Shown here piece by piece: positions 1 to 13,494 of a DNA stretch of 64,000 bases. Below the pieces are notes generated by a model. That model searched no databases, was not told where the DNA came from, and saw only the letters and a list, made by a program, of their open reading frames with translations. The DNA is from Hevea brasiliensis. Its lineage: Eukaryota > Streptophyta > Magnoliopsida > Malpighiales > Euphorbiaceae. Position numbers and translations under genes: made by a program. Where the stretch lies: contig NC_079503.1 of the NCBI RefSeq assembly GCF_030052815.1, positions 59,004,735 through 59,068,734 on the forward strand, written 5' to 3'. Numbering within the stretch: the stretch's first letter is position 1; each line of letters opens with the position of its first letter.

Positions 1-895
1 TTTGAGGAAAACAACCAAAACCAACAAGTTAGGTAACCAAAATGTGATATGTGGGTGAAATTAGAATTTCCATACCTATTAAGCATTAGAAAGTCAACAA
101 ATTGACTTGAATAGTATCGTGAACAGTAACCCCAAAGTGTAAATTTTAATGAACATCAAGTTTAGCATATTAAAGTTAGATATAAATAGATTTGGATTTA
201 TTTTTGGATTTATGATAAATTGTGATACTAAAACACTGTAAAATAGTGTGTTTCAGTTAAAAAGAATACCGGGAAAGAACCCGAGGCATCGAGTCAAGGC
301 CAAGAGGCGATTCGCATAAGGTTTGTGCACAATAAACATTAATTTATCGTTTTCTAATTGAAAACTTATTTATCTATGCATTGTGAATTAGTTGTACTAA
401 TTATGAGTTTCGAGAAATGCTGTGTTGCCATTTTATGAATGGAAATTTGAATTGGAAATTAATTTGTGTTTTGCATGAAATATTGAATAATATGATTTTG
501 AAATTATTTTTGATTCACACTTGGCATGGAAGTCCCTTACTATGTTCCTCCTCCACTTGTGGTGTTGAGTTTGATATTTGATCACTCTCCTCCCTCTCTG
601 GCTTACTAATCTGAGGTGAGTTTGGATGAGTACTCATTAGCTAGCTAGCCACCTCCCTCATTGATTTCGATTAGTGGGGTGAGTTTGCCTTGTCGTGGTG
701 CACAACACGGCATGTTTGGAAGTTTTGTGTCATGGCCTAAGTTGTATTATTGATTGGAAACACTGTGTATATTAAATTGTTTAATTAAATTGTGTTATAT
801 TAAGCTTTGAAAATTGTGAAATATTTAAATTGTGATTTGTTATAAAGGTGATTTGAAAAATTGTGAAATGTGATTGTGAAATATTTGAACTGTCA
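1..895 (+). mobile_element. A-family LTR A0, left segment (outermost layer)
   Basis: The window opens inside an A-type LTR. The segment matches the matching stretches of the A LTRs at 18986-19720 and 59940-60178, including the motif TTTGTGCACAATAAAC at about 322 and the phased C-rich/GGTGAGT boxes at about 545-690. It is cut at 895 by element E2 and resumes at 42481. The 5 bp TGTCA (891-895) is repeated at 42476-42480 as the target-site duplication (TSD). No coding potential is evident. The LTR start lies left of the window. Confidence 0.8.
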
Positions 896-3317
896 TATAA
901 CACCCCTATTTGCATAGCCTGATAAATTACACTGTTCCAGAGATCGGTATCAGTCTGGACAATTAAGAGGATTAGAACTATGTTTAAGACACCTAGAGAA
1001 TCCTTGAACACAAATAATTAGTAATTGTCAAATAGTTAAGTATAAATAAGAAAAACAGAACATAAAAAGTTAAATGAGTCGAGAGTCACAGCGATGGGTG
1101 ACATTCTCGAGAAAGACTGCGAGGTCGATTTAAACTCAAATTTCAAACCGTAAAATGTGACACCCCAGTCCTTAGGACTATTGCGAATACAGTGGAAGAG
1201 AGAAAATCACAAAAAATAATTGTTAAGCCGGTCAAATAATTAGGTCAGGGATCCGAAAGAAATATTGAATTATTTGCAAACCGGATCGAACCGGTGAGGG
1301 GCAATTTAGTCAATTCACCACTAGAGTTGACTCCTAACCTAACTGTCCAATAAAATCGAAAAAAAGAAAATTTTGGGATCAAGAATTAAATTAAAGAACT
1401 ATGAAACAAGAAAGGAAAAAGAAAAGAAAAGAAAATTTGAATTATGACATCATCATGGATGACACATGCATGACCCAATAAATAATAATTTTTAATTTAA
1501 GAAACTTTGAGATAATTTTGACTTAAAAGACAATTAAAAAAAATGAAATGATGAAAATTTCAAAATATAATTGAATTATGACCTCATGCATGACATAATT
1601 AAACTTTTAAAAATTAATTAATTAATTATGGGATAATTATCTTATTATAAGAAGACAAAAATTAAAAGGAAAAAGCATTTTTTTCTTCTTCCTTACAACT
1701 TTAGCCGGCTCCCATTTTCTCCTCTCTATTTCTCTTTTCAATTTCTTCCATTAATGGTCATTTAAGCTTCTTAAACCCTATTATTTCTTCATAAATTTCA
1801 TACTCACCAAAGTAAGGTCTTGCTCTTTAGCTTTGATAGAGAGATTGGAAACAAGAAAAATAAAAAAGAAGTGAAGATTTGGAGTTACAAATTCTGCTCA
1901 ACAAGTAAGTTCATCTTTTCAACTTAATTTGAGTAAAATGCCTAGAAATGAGCTTGAATAAGTTGATTGGTAGTGTTTATATACTTTGATTTAGTAAGAT
2001 GTAACAATTAGTGAATTAGGGTTCTTGACCTAGGGTTTGGGAGATAAAATTTTGAGAATTGGTCAAATGGTATGTTTGACCTTGTTTGAGCTAAAAAAAA
2101 TGATCATATTTGACCAGTTGTGGTATGTTGGAAGTGTGGGAATCAAGTGGAAATTCATATTGGTTATGGGCATTATGCAGGCAGTAGGACCAAGGTCCCT
2201 TTCAGGGACCAAAACTAAAAATTTACCACCCCAACTGGTGTGAGGCCAATTGGGAATGAAACTAGACACAAAATGACACATTTTTCATTTAGGAATCATG
2301 CCCAGAAAGTGACTAAAACCTAGTGAACAAATTGACCAAATCTAGAATTGAGTATTCTGCCCTATACAAAAATGACCAAATGAACAGTATTCGTTCATTT
2401 GGTTATAACTTGGGTTAGCCAGGTCTAAATGACCTGAAATTTTACCAGTAGAAAACTGAGATATATACCTACAACTTTCATGAGGAACACAAACCCAAAT
2501 TATTCACTTAATCAAGTCATTTAGCCACCCAAATTTGGTGACCTAAAATTGCCAGAACCAATTTTGGTGCCCAAAAAATCTGGATTAGGCCAATCCGGCC
2601 AGCCATGTTCAAATGGCTATAACTTGAGCTACAAAACTCCAAATAGAGTGATTCAAAAAAGGAAATAAAGTTAAGACAATAAGGAACAATTTCTATGAAG
2701 AAGACTTAGCCAAATTCTAACAGCAACATGATGAATGGAGTAGTGCAAAATAGGTCACCAAAACTGAAAATTTGCAATTTTGCCTAAAAGACTTAAGTTT
2801 TGAAAAAACAACCAAAACCAACAAAATTGGTGACCAAAATGTGGTAAGTGAGTATAGTTGGAGTTCCCATACCTTTTAAGCATATGAAAGTCAATATTTT
2901 GACTTGAATAGTACCATGAATAGTAACCTCAATATGAAAATTTTCAAGAATGTAAGTTTAAGCATATTGGAGCTAGAATTGAATATATATAAATTAATTA
3001 TTAGAATTATTGTGAGATAAGATATTGAAATACTATAAATTTCGTGTTTCAGCTGAAAAAGACCCGGAAGGTCTAAGAGACTGAGTCAAGGCCTAGAGGC
3101 GACTCACGTCAGATTTGTGCACAATAAACCCTAATTTATCATTTTCTCATAGAAAAATTGTTCAGTTATACATTGTGAAATTATTGTGTTAATTATGGGT
3201 TTTGAGAACTACTGTGTTGCCACTTTGTGGATGGAAATTTTACCTTGAAAATTGATTGTGTTTTGCATAAAATATTTGAATAACTTGATTTAAATTGTTT
3301 TTAATTCACACTTGGCA
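896..3317 (+). mobile_element. E2 5' LTR, first part
   Basis: This is LTR positions 1-2422. It starts TATAACACCCC and aligns with the E2 3' LTR start at 17093 (TGTAACACCCC). It is interrupted at 3317 by element E3, whose TSD TGGCA is at 3313-3317 and 13495-13499. I see nothing protein-coding in it. Short ORFs here recur in other A LTRs only because the LTR itself is repeated. Confidence 0.85.
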
Positions 3318-6300
3318 TGTCACACCCTACCCCTCTGTAAGGCATAACATGATCCCGTAGTATACCTAATGAATTACCAACTCCGTCTACTGATAATCCA
3401 TTAAATACACTACAAGGGATTTTAAAAACTTTTCTTACTTCTTTTACAGTGGTGAGCACTATTTACAGGTGTGAAAGACTTTGGTGAACTGAAGTGAAAC
3501 AACTAACTCATTTGATTTATTTGGAATATCTGCAAAAATTTTGGCAAGGTGCCATTTGTATTTTGGACAAAACAGTTCTTGTAAAACTCAGAACAGCACT
3601 TCAATATATTTTCAAATCTCAACTCCAACATTTTTATCAACACAACACATTTCTCAAGTCAAATCCACAGTGATTTTCAAAGACTAAGATACAAAGATAT
3701 AACACAATTTTTACAAGCCAAATAACTCATAATTATTTTACAACTTTACTGTACAACTTAAATTTACAACTGCTCAAAACCAAGAACAAAATATACATAC
3801 AATGAATATACATTACAGTACAAAATGCCACATGTGGTATACTCACTATACCCAAAAATCTCTCACTGGCGATACTAGCAGCCTAGCCTCGCCTCTGTCT
3901 CTCTCTACCGCGACAAGAATAAAGCTATCACGAGACAATGTCTCAGCAGTGCACAACATTTACCAAATACAAATTTTAAATCACAATTCATAAATCATAT
4001 CAATAGTGGATACTTAAAACCATAGTTAAATTCAAGACAATAAATGTCAACAAGAATTTAAACTCCATTTGTTAATATCACAATAATTTTCAATAAGTCA
4101 GATCATGGTTGAATTCAATAGACAAGATATGTCAATAAGAGTTTTATTGAATTTCACAATCTCACAATACATAATAACACAATTCGATCAAATAATCAAG
4201 AATACAGTGTTGCAGATCTATAACACAATTTAGGCCATGACACAATTTTTACATATATGCCGTGTTGTACACCACGACAAGACATGCTCACCCCAATAAT
4301 CGAAATCAATGAGGGAGGAAGCTAGCTATATAATGAGAACTCATCCATACTCACCTCAGATCGAAGTCAAAGAGGGAGGAACATAATCATACTCACCCTG
4401 CACTAATAAGTCAAAGAGGGAGGAATAATCACACTCACCCCATTAATGGAGGAGGAACATATTATCGTGTCATGCCAATTGTGAGTCAAAACAATTCCAA
4501 ACATTTTATTCAAATGATCCGTAAGAATCCAATAAATTTCCAAAGTTATAATTTCATTCACAAAATGGCAACACAATTTGTAATTCACTTCAATTTCCAC
4601 AAAACCATTTACAATGCTTTTCAATCAATAAGTATCCATCAAATACCATTCAAACAATTTTTCACGCTTTCAAACCATTCACAATGTTTTTCAATCAATA
4701 AGTGTCCACCAAACACATTTCCACAATTTAAAACAATGATATGCAAATAGTCAATATTTATTTCCATTGAAAATAATTCAAAAGAAACAGCTTGTTGTGC
4801 ACAAACCTCGATGACTGCCCCTCGATCCGACTCTGTTTCCTTCCCTTTTCCCGAAGTCTTTGGTAATCGAGAAACACAATTTGAAGTGTTTCAAGATTAA
4901 TTTAAACCGTCTCTATCGATGGTGTTTGGTAAATAATGCATCAACTCAATTATTCACTTAATCACCTAATATACCGACCCTCGCTATGCTTTTAGGTAAA
5001 TTAGGTTTTAGTGTCGTTAATATGTCACATTTGATAGGGTTTTAGGTTTGGTATGTTTTACCAAAGTCATTTCCTTGCTTAGTGCATTTTAATGCAAATT
5101 CTTGTCGATTCCGGACACCGGTTTGACCTAACCGGACGATCTAGTTCCTCGGTTTTTGGGTCTCGGTCGAAACTACAAATTTGTAGATCTAGGTCTTATT
5201 GCACGCGTGCAAAATTTCAGGTCAATCCGAGTTAAGTAGACCAAGTTATGGTCATTACACTATTGCTGGTCAAGTGGTACCATTTTAGGTCAATTTTAGG
5301 TCAAATTGGTCAATTCTGGTTCGGCCAGTTTTTGGACCCGAACTTGTGCAAGTTGTTTGACTTGCTTATGGTCATTTCTGGGCTTTGGTGTCTTCATAAG
5401 ACTTGTAGGTATGGGTCTTAACTATTCTTGGTCAAAATTTCAGGTCAATTGGACCTGGTTTGAGTGAGTTATGGCCTAAACACTCACTGCTGCCCAATTG
5501 GTCATTTTTCAGGTCCTAATTGCACCTAATCCGAATTGGTCAGTTTTTTAGGTCACCTTGCAAGCAGAATTTTGGCATGGTTTCTCAATGGAAGTTGGCA
5601 CATTTTGTGCCTAGTTTCACCTCAAATTGGTCTCATACCAATTGAGGTTACACATTCAAGGTTATAGGCTAAAATATACACTGCCCTCAATATGCATTTC
5701 ACACCCCAACTTCAAACACCTACTCACCTTGCAAGGTTTACTTCCATACCCTACCAAACTGTTTTGGCACATTACCAAAAGCATTTTCTACATTACATTA
5801 GCATTATTTTGGGCAGATTCCAATCACCCTCAACACACCAAATATCATTCACAATTACAATTTCTAAATACCATTACAACCACACCTAAACATTACAAAC
5901 TTTACATACACTTTACAACATTCATTCACATACATATCATCAATCCTTCTAGGTCAATATTCTGCCCACTCTTCCTTCAATATACACCATCACTCAAGTT
6001 TCCACAAGCTGCCACAAACCATTCTTCAACATCCCATTGCCGTACCAATATACAATTTCCCATCCAAGTGCATAAATCACTATATAAACATGAAGTAAAT
6101 CACTAGGTTACTAAATCACCATGATCAACATTATTTCTCATCAATTATGTGCATATTAAATCATCAAAAACGTGACCCCATGGCTGTCCAAAATGGAAAC
6201 AATAATAACCCTTCAAACTCAAAATTTTCCTCCACCAAACTAACACCCATAACATAAACATAAACTTTAACAAAGAACTTCTCAAAAATGCAAACTTACC

Positions 6301-7181
6301 TTTAATTGTAAATTGCTAAACCTTCACTAAACTTCTCAAAATTGGTATCAATATCTTCCTTGTGGTGTTTAGACCATTTTTCATGAAAGAACCTAAGTGA
6401 ATGGAGTTGAAATGGAGAGAGGAAATCAAGCTCAAAGAAAACGTTCATGGAGATTTCAAGGATTCTTCAATTCGGCCATTTGAGAGGATTTGAGGGAGAT
6501 GGAATTTCAGATGGCATTTTTGAGTTACACCTGCCCCATTACATGTTTAATTTATTCATTAGTGGACCACTCACCCATTTAACAATATAATAAGCCAAAT
6601 TCCCATTTATTCCACATTTAACCCATTATTTCCACTATTTATTTTAGGTACCACCAATTTAATTTTTCATTTTATTTTCTAAGTGTAATACTATTTATTT
6701 TTAATGGACATTTAGGTCAAAAGATACTTCGGGATGTCAAATGACCATAATGCCCCTGTTCGGGTTGCATTCCCGATTTTTTCGGTAAAACCGTATTTTG
6801 TCTGTTTTTCGATTTCTCACTTTTCTTTGTACTAATTATTTAATTTTTCTTTAATCTTTCTAATGAGATTTATACTTCAATAAGGTTCTATTTATGTCCT
6901 AAAAATGTTTTCCAAGGTTCCCCGCAGTCCAGGGCTAGTCAACGGTCCACGCCGTGACTTCCCGGTGCGGTCACCCATCGCTAGGTTTTTCGGCTCGCTT
7001 AACTTGGTTACATTTCTTTGCTATGATTTTTTCCTTTGTTTTTCTTGTATTTCCTTTTCTTGTATTTCATTATTTTATGTCTCCTCACCCATTTTGAAGT
7101 ACGGTTCTTGGCATCCTAGCTGTCCGGACAACACTAGTCACCGGAGCAGCAGAACGCACTACCGAACTTAGGGGTGTTACA
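3318..7181 (-). mobile_element. E3 3' LTR (B family)
   Basis: This 3864 bp copy pairs with 9640-13494. It contains, reading plus, the reverse complement of the phased box array (4277-4455), the hairpin remnant at 3932-3944, and long stretches identical to the other LTR (for example 5627-6106 against 11948-12427). The ends are TGTCACACCC and GTGTTACA. Differences from the sister LTR are unusual small clustered changes at CAG/CTG motifs (see findings). Confidence 0.9.
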
Positions 7182-7198
7182 ATTCTCCCCCCCTTAAA
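7182..7198 (-). other. E3 polypurine tract
   Basis: On the minus strand this reads as a run of A and G with a long G stretch ending GGGGAGAAT, directly before the 3' LTR. This is the expected plus-strand primer site for reverse transcription of a Ty3/gypsy element. Confidence 0.8.
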
Positions 7199-8289
7199 TA
7201 AATTTCGTCCACGAAATTTTACCCAGTAGTCATCTTACAATAGTCATACGTTTATTTTCTCCTTTCTATATGGTCGTAAGACTTTTAACAATCTAATACA
7301 ATGTTTAATTTGCTTGGATAACCCCAATCTCCTCTTACTATTATGTTGTCTAATATTTCAGCTCACGTTCCTTCTTGAATGACCCTTGAGGTCATATTAG
7401 AATCATTCATCAGGCATTGGTCCTCTGACCATTCTAGTCCATAGTCTTCCTCACATTCGGAATATTTCTTTGTTACATATGAATCAACTGCTCAAGTCTC
7501 TACTTCCATAACTCTTTTTATCTCACAATGTTCTATAACTTACTTCCTTTTGTAATCAACTATAACCTTCGATATTTTAACTTTTGAGTTTTAGATCCCT
7601 AAGTAGGATTTTCAAACTTATTTCTAACAATTAAATTCTGCCCGCATAACTATGCCAAAATAGATGCCGTTGGCAACTATTCTCATCTAGGTGTACTATC
7701 GGGTAGTACGTAGCTCTACACAATAATCTCAAGTCAGTACTGTAATCTGCAGCTTACAGTATAAACATCAAGAACATTGCATAGTTACTACGATACATCC
7801 CAATAGATCAAACTTTGTTATCTTTTATTCTTTTTGAATTCACTGATATTCGAATCTTATTCTGATTACAATATCAATTAGCAATTTCTAACAGTAACCT
7901 CCTTGCCCTTATCAATAGCAATTCCATTACTGCATCTTACTTTTACGTCATCTTGACTTACATTAAGTAGGCTCACTAATTAGCTTTATAATTTATGGTG
8001 TGTTAGAAAATACTTTTCGCCGATAAACTCTTTCAAAACTAATTTCACTTATTATCACAATCCTTATCTTAAGGGCTAATCACTAATGCGTCAAAATTTA
8101 TTCCTCCTCAGAACGAATAACAACAGAACATATAGTTCTAACATTAATGTAAAAATATAAAAATTCCAGGTCGAACAATACATATATATATCTCAGTTGC
8201 TAATTGAGAAAGTACCAGAAATCATGTCAAAAGTCTCACTTCTTTTCTGTCAGATAGCGTATACTCTCATTGAAGCATCACCTGCTTTG
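7199..8289 (-). other. E3 internal non-coding spacer (pol-deleted)
   Basis: About 1.1 kb lies between the gag end and the PPT. No ORF has a recognisable domain. Stretches match the spacer of E2: the region around 7680-7810 is the reverse complement of E2 16340-16500. The same pol-less arrangement in two elements with different LTRs shows that the deletion predates both insertions. Confidence 0.7.
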
Positions 8290-9449
8290 GCTGATTCACG
8301 AGAGTCCGACTTCTAGGTGTACTACCCTACCTCTACCTTTGCCTCTACTAACTGATGGTGAACTATTTGGGGTAGAAACTTGGGTTGATCCCTTTGTTGT
8401 AGTATATGATCTATTACGACCTGGATTTACAAAATCCATATCAAAATGACAAGTCTCTCCACAATTAAAGCATGCTCCTACGGCTCTATAACATACCCCA
8501 CTATGTGGTTTACCACAAGTTTCACAAAGTCGATCTGACAACGCATTTCTGGTTTTCTGTTGAGTTGGTGATCGGATCGAGGTGGTTTCATCCAAAAGAT
8601 CTATCTCTACCTGACTTCTTACTATCTCCGTCAGATCTCCCAAAGTTTTTCCTCTTTCCAAGAGGGACCACTAGAACTCGTCACTGACTTTCCTCTTTTT
8701 CTCGCTCTCTCGATTTCTTTTTCTCGGGGCCACTTGATTCAATTCTTTCTAATTCTAGTGCTTGAGAAATAAGTTCGGAGAAGTTGTTATGTTTGAATCC
8801 GACCACTTGTAACTGATACTAGGCTTCAAGCCGGTTTCAAACCTCTTACATCTCTCCCTACCGGTAGAAAGTAGACTTCATCGCATAATGGCTTAGGCGG
8901 AGAATTCCTTTCATACTCACCACCGATCCGCCTGCTTTGCACTTAGGAATTCTTGCACTTCCGGTCTACATAAGCATCGGGACATATTTTTGCCCGAATT
9001 CTCGAGGAAGTCATTCCATGTTAGCACTGCAGTTCTATCGATCGTGGGGATGGTTTTCCACCACCATAAGCATCCTCAGTAGCAAAGATACTAAGTACTC
9101 AAATCTAAGCTCCTGCAATGCGCTTTCTTGAATACCCTATCCATCCTCTCTAACCATTGTTCTCGCTCTAGAGGATCTATCGTCCCCTTGAACTCAGAGC
9201 CCCATACTTCATCAATTTGTCATATTGTCTAGCGTAAGATCGTGGTTGTACCACCGTGTCTGTATTGGGACTTGAGTAGGCACATTACCATCCATTTGTT
9301 GGAACATTGCACTGGCTCACGAGCTTAATCGAAAGCAGAATCACGGTACACAGTGGTGATACTGAACCACTGACATTATGTAGGCATGGGGCATCCCCTT
9401 GCACCTCAGCCTCAATAGATTGATCGACTGAACGATCACCCTCTTCCAT
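8290..9449 (-). pseudogene. E3 gag pseudogene
   Basis: This is a degraded capsid (Gag) gene. It probably starts at the ATG at 9449, reading M-E-E-G-D-R-S-V-D-Q, close to the E2 gag start M-E-E-G-D-H-S-V-E-Q. The C-terminal part (8661-8296) has a zinc-binding CETCGKPHSGVC segment (C-x2-C-x3-H-x3-C). A second knuckle, CFNCGETCHFDMDF, has its last Cys replaced by Phe. Frames are broken between 8661 and 9285, so no full Gag can be made. Gag would form the particle and package RNA. The sequence after the knuckles is a basic, Gly/Arg-rich tail as in E2. Confidence 0.75.
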
Positions 9450-9619
9450 AGTCAATGCAAGGATTTTAGATCTCCTAAACCAATAGCACAAGGAGATTTC
9501 CTCCCGTTAGTGCATATTTATAATGTAATGTACTGTATGTATCAAACAATGATATTGAGCAGTTGTACTGAACAGAAAGAATATTCAAGTAACAAGTGAA
9601 AACAGAATTTAAAAACTTT

Positions 9620-9631
9620 GCTCTTATACCA
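9620..9631 (-). other. E3 primer binding site (tRNA-iMet type)
   Basis: On the minus strand this reads TGGTATAAGAGC, one base off the usual plant TGGTATCAGAGC. It lies eight bases inside the 5' LTR end (9640), which fixes the orientation of the element. Confidence 0.85.
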
Positions 9632-9639
9632 CTAAAACA

Positions 9640-12600
9640 TGTCACACCCTACCCTCTGTAAGGCATAACATGATCCCGTAGTATACCTAATGACTTACCA
9701 ACTCCGCTTCATCGATAATCCATTAAATACACTACAAGGGATTTTAAAACTTTTCTTACTTCTTTTACAAGGTGAGCACTATTTACAGTGTGAAAGACTT
9801 TGGTGAATCAAGTGAAACAACTAACTCATTTGATTTATTTGGAATATTTGCAAAAATTTTGGCAAGGTGCCATTTGTATTTTGGACAAACAGCTTCTTGA
9901 AAACCTGTAAAAAGCACTTCAATATATTTTCAAATCTCAACTCCAACATTTTTATCAACACAACACATTTCTCAAGTCAAATCCACAGTGATTTTCAAAG
10001 ACTAAGATACAAAGATATAACACAATTTTTACAAGCCAAATAACTCATAATTATTTTACAACTTTATCAGATAACTTAAATTTACAATCGCCAAAACCAA
10101 GAACAAAATATACATACAGTGAATATACATTACAAGATAAAATGCCACATGTGGTATACTCACTATACCCAAAAATCTCTCATCATGATACTAGCGGCCT
10201 AGCTCACGCCTGTCTGTCTCTCTACCGCGATAAAGAATAAAGCTATCACGAGACAATGTCTCAGTGGTGCACAACATTTACCAAATACAAATTTTAAATC
10301 ACAATTCATAAATCATATCAATAGTGGATACTTAAAACCATAGTTAAATTCAAGACAATAAATGTCAACAAGAATTTAAACTCCATTTGTTAATATCACA
10401 ATAATTTTCAATAAGTCGATCATGGTTGAATTCAATAGATGATATGTCAATAAGAGTTTAAATCAATTTCACAATCTCACAATACATAATAACACAATTC
10501 GATCAAATAATCAAGAATACAAAGGTTGCCAATCTATAACACAATTTAGGCCATGACACAATTTTTCCATATATGTCGTGTTGTACACCACGACAAGACA
10601 TGCTCACCCTAATAATCGAAATCAATGAGGGAGGAAGCTAGCTATATAATGAGAACTCATCCATACTCACCTCAGACTGGGAAGTCAAAGAGGGAGGAAC
10701 ATAATCATACTCACCCCAGACTAATAAGTCAAAGAGGGAGGAATAATCACACTCACCCCATTAATGGAGGAGGAATATATTATCAGTGTCATGCCAATTG
10801 TGAGTCAAAACAATTCCAAACATTTTATTCAAATGATCCGTAAGAATCCAATAAATTTCCAAAGTTGTAATTTCATTCACAAAATGGCAACACAATTTGT
10901 AATTCACTTCAATTTCCACAAAAATCATTTACAGTGCTTTTCAATCAATAAGTATCCATCAAATACCATTCAAACAATTTTTCACAGTTTCAAACCATTC
11001 ACAATGTTTTTCAATCAATAAGTGTCCACCAAACACATTTCCACAATTTAAAACAATGATATGCAAATAGTCAATATTTATTTCCATTGAAAATAATTCA
11101 AAAGAAACAGTTGTTGTGCACAAACCTCTGATGACTGTCCCCTCGATCCGACTCGAGTGTTTCCTTCCCTTTTCTGAGTCTTTGGTATCGAGAAACACAA
11201 TTTGAAGTATTTCAGTACTAATTTAAATCGTCTCTATCGATGGTGTTTGGTAAATAATGCTGCATCAACTCAATTATTCACTTAATCACCTAATATACCG
11301 ACCCTCGTTGCGTTTTAGGTAAATTAGGTTTTAGTGTCGTTAATATGTCACATTTGATAGGGTTTTAGGTTTGGTATGTTTTACCAAAGTCATTTCCTTG
11401 CTTAGTGCATTTTAATGCAAATTGCTGGATTCCGGACACCGGTTTGACCTAACCGGACGATCTAGTTTCCTCGGTTTTGGGTCTCGGTCGAAACTACAAA
11501 TTTGTAGATCTAGGTCTTATTGCACGCGTGCAAAATTTCAGGTCAATCCGAGTTAAGTAGACCAAGTTATGGTCATTACACTATTGCTGGTCAAGTGGTA
11601 CCATTTTAGGTCAATTTTAGGTCAAATTGGTCAATTCTGGTTCGGCCAGTTTTTGGACCCGAACTTGTGCAAGTTGTTTGACTTGCTTATGGTCATTTCT
11701 GGGCTTTGGTGTCTTCATAAGACTTGTAGGTATGGGTCTTAACTATTCTTGGTCAAAATTTCAGGTCAATTGGACCTGGTTTGAGTGAGTTATGGCCTAA
11801 ACACTCACTGCTGCCCAATTGGTCATTTTTCAGGTCCTAATTGCACCTAATCCGAATTGGTCATTTTTTTAGGTCACCTTGCAAGCAGAATTTTGGCATG
11901 GTTTCTCAATGGAAGTTGGCACATTTTGTGCCTAGTTTCACCTCAAATTGGTCTCATACCAATTGAGGTTACACATTCAAGGTTATAGGCTAAAATATAC
12001 ACTACCCTCAATATGCATTTCACACCCCAACTTCAAACACCTACTCACCTTGCAAGGTTTACTTCCATACCCTACCAAACTGTTTTGGCACATTACCAAA
12101 AGCATTTTCTACATTACATTAGCATTATTTTGGGCAGGTTCACATCACCCTCAACACACCAAATATCATTCACAATTACAATTTCTAAATACCATTACAA
12201 CCACACCTAAACATTACAAACTTTACATACACTTTACAACATTCATTCACATACATATCATCAATCCTTCTAGGTCAATATTCTGCCCACTCTTCCTTCA
12301 ATATACACCATCACTCAAGTTTCCACAAGCTGCCACAAACCATTCTTCAACATCCCATTGCCGTACCAATATACAATTTCCCATCCAAGTGCATAAATCA
12401 CTATATAAACATGAAGTAAATCACTAGGTTACTAAATCACCATGATCAACATTATTTCTCATCAATTATGTGCATATTAAATCATCAAAAACGTGACCCC
12501 ATGGCTGTCCAAAATGGAAACAATAATAACCCTTCAAACTCAAAATTTTCCTCCACCAAACTAACACCCATAACATAAACATAAACTTTAACAAAGAACT

Positions 12601-13494
12601 TCTCAAAAATGCAAACTTACCTTTAATTGTAAATTGCTAAACCTTCACTAAACTTCTCAAAATTGGTATCAATATCTTCCTTGTGGTGTTTAGACCATTT
12701 TTCATGAAAGAACCTAAGTGAATGGAGTTGAAATGGAGAGAGGAAATCAAGCTCAAAGAAAACGTTCATGGAGATTTCAAGGATTCTTCAATTCAGCCAT
12801 TTGAGAGGATTTGAGGGAGATGGAATTTCAGATGGCATTTTTGAGTTACACCTGCCCCATTACATGTTTAATTTATTCATTAGTGGACCACTCACCCATT
12901 TAACAATATAATAAGCCAAATTCCCATTTATTCCACATTTAACCCATTATTTCCACTATTTATTTTAGGTACCACCAATTTAATTTTTCATTTTATTTTC
13001 TAAGTGTAATACTATTTATTTTTAATGGACATTTAGGTCAAAAGATACTTCGGGATGTCAAATGACCATAATGCCCCTGTTCGGGTTGCATTCCCGATTT
13101 TTCGGTAAAACCGTATTTTGTCTGTTTTTCGATTTCTCACTTTTCTTTGTACTAATTATTTAATTTTTCTTTAATCTTTCTAATGAGATTTATACTTCAA
13201 TAAGGTTCTATTTATGTCCTAAAAATGTTTTCCAAGGTTCCCCGCATCCGAGTAGTCAACGGTCCACGCCGTGACTTCCTGCATGCTACCCATCGCTAGG
13301 TTTTTCTACGCTTAACTTGGTTACATTTCTTTGCTATGATTTTTTCCTTTGTTTTTCTTGTATTTCCTTTTCTTGTATTTCATTATTTTATGTCTCCTCA
13401 CCCATTTTGAAGTACGGTTCTTGGCATCCTAGCTGTCCGGACAACACTAGTCACCGGAGCAGCAGAACGCACTACCGAACTTAGGGGTGTTACA
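9640..13494 (-). mobile_element. E3 5' LTR (B family)
   Basis: This 3855 bp copy is the sister of 3318-7181. It carries the phased boxes (about 10600-10780, reverse complement) and the GAGAC/GTCTC hairpin at 10250-10262. It ends GGGGTGTTACA at the TSD TGGCA (13495-13499). No coding sequence is credible. The 159-codon ORF at 11948-12427 duplicates that at 5627-6106 and is not a gene. Confidence 0.9.

Larger units (their letters stand above)
3318..13494 (-). mobile_element. E3: complete B-family non-autonomous LTR element, reverse orientation
   Basis: This is a 10.2 kb element with TSD TGGCA on both sides and termini TGTCACACCC...GGGGTGTTACA. On the minus strand its 5' LTR is 13494-9640 and its 3' LTR is 7181-3318, each about 3.86 kb. 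The internal region is only about 2.46 kb (7182-9639). The LTRs make up about three quarters of the element. The two LTRs are nearly identical over long stretches, so the insertion looks recent. The internal region matches that of E2 (gag remnant plus spacer, no pol), so E2 and E3 belong to the same gag-only lineage with different LTRs. Confidence 0.9.

Noticed and set aside
2063..2281. Antisense ORF beginning M-C-H-F in the A LTR, also at 18223 (partial), 21870 and 58998 (87 codons each in the last two)
   Set aside because: Same length and ends in diverged copies looked interesting. However, the middle part is in a different reading frame in E15 than in E4, so the protein sequence is not conserved.
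4277..4455. CRISPR-like or satellite repeat array
   Set aside because: The repeats are few, imperfect, lie within an LTR and are shared by other LTR copies. CRISPR is not expected in a plant genome.
5627..6106. 159-codon ORF, repeated almost unchanged at 11948-12427
   Set aside because: Both lie in the two LTRs of E3. They are alike because the LTRs are young duplicates. There are no recognisable domains, and the His/Thr/Tyr/Phe-rich composition is that of AT-rich non-coding sequence.
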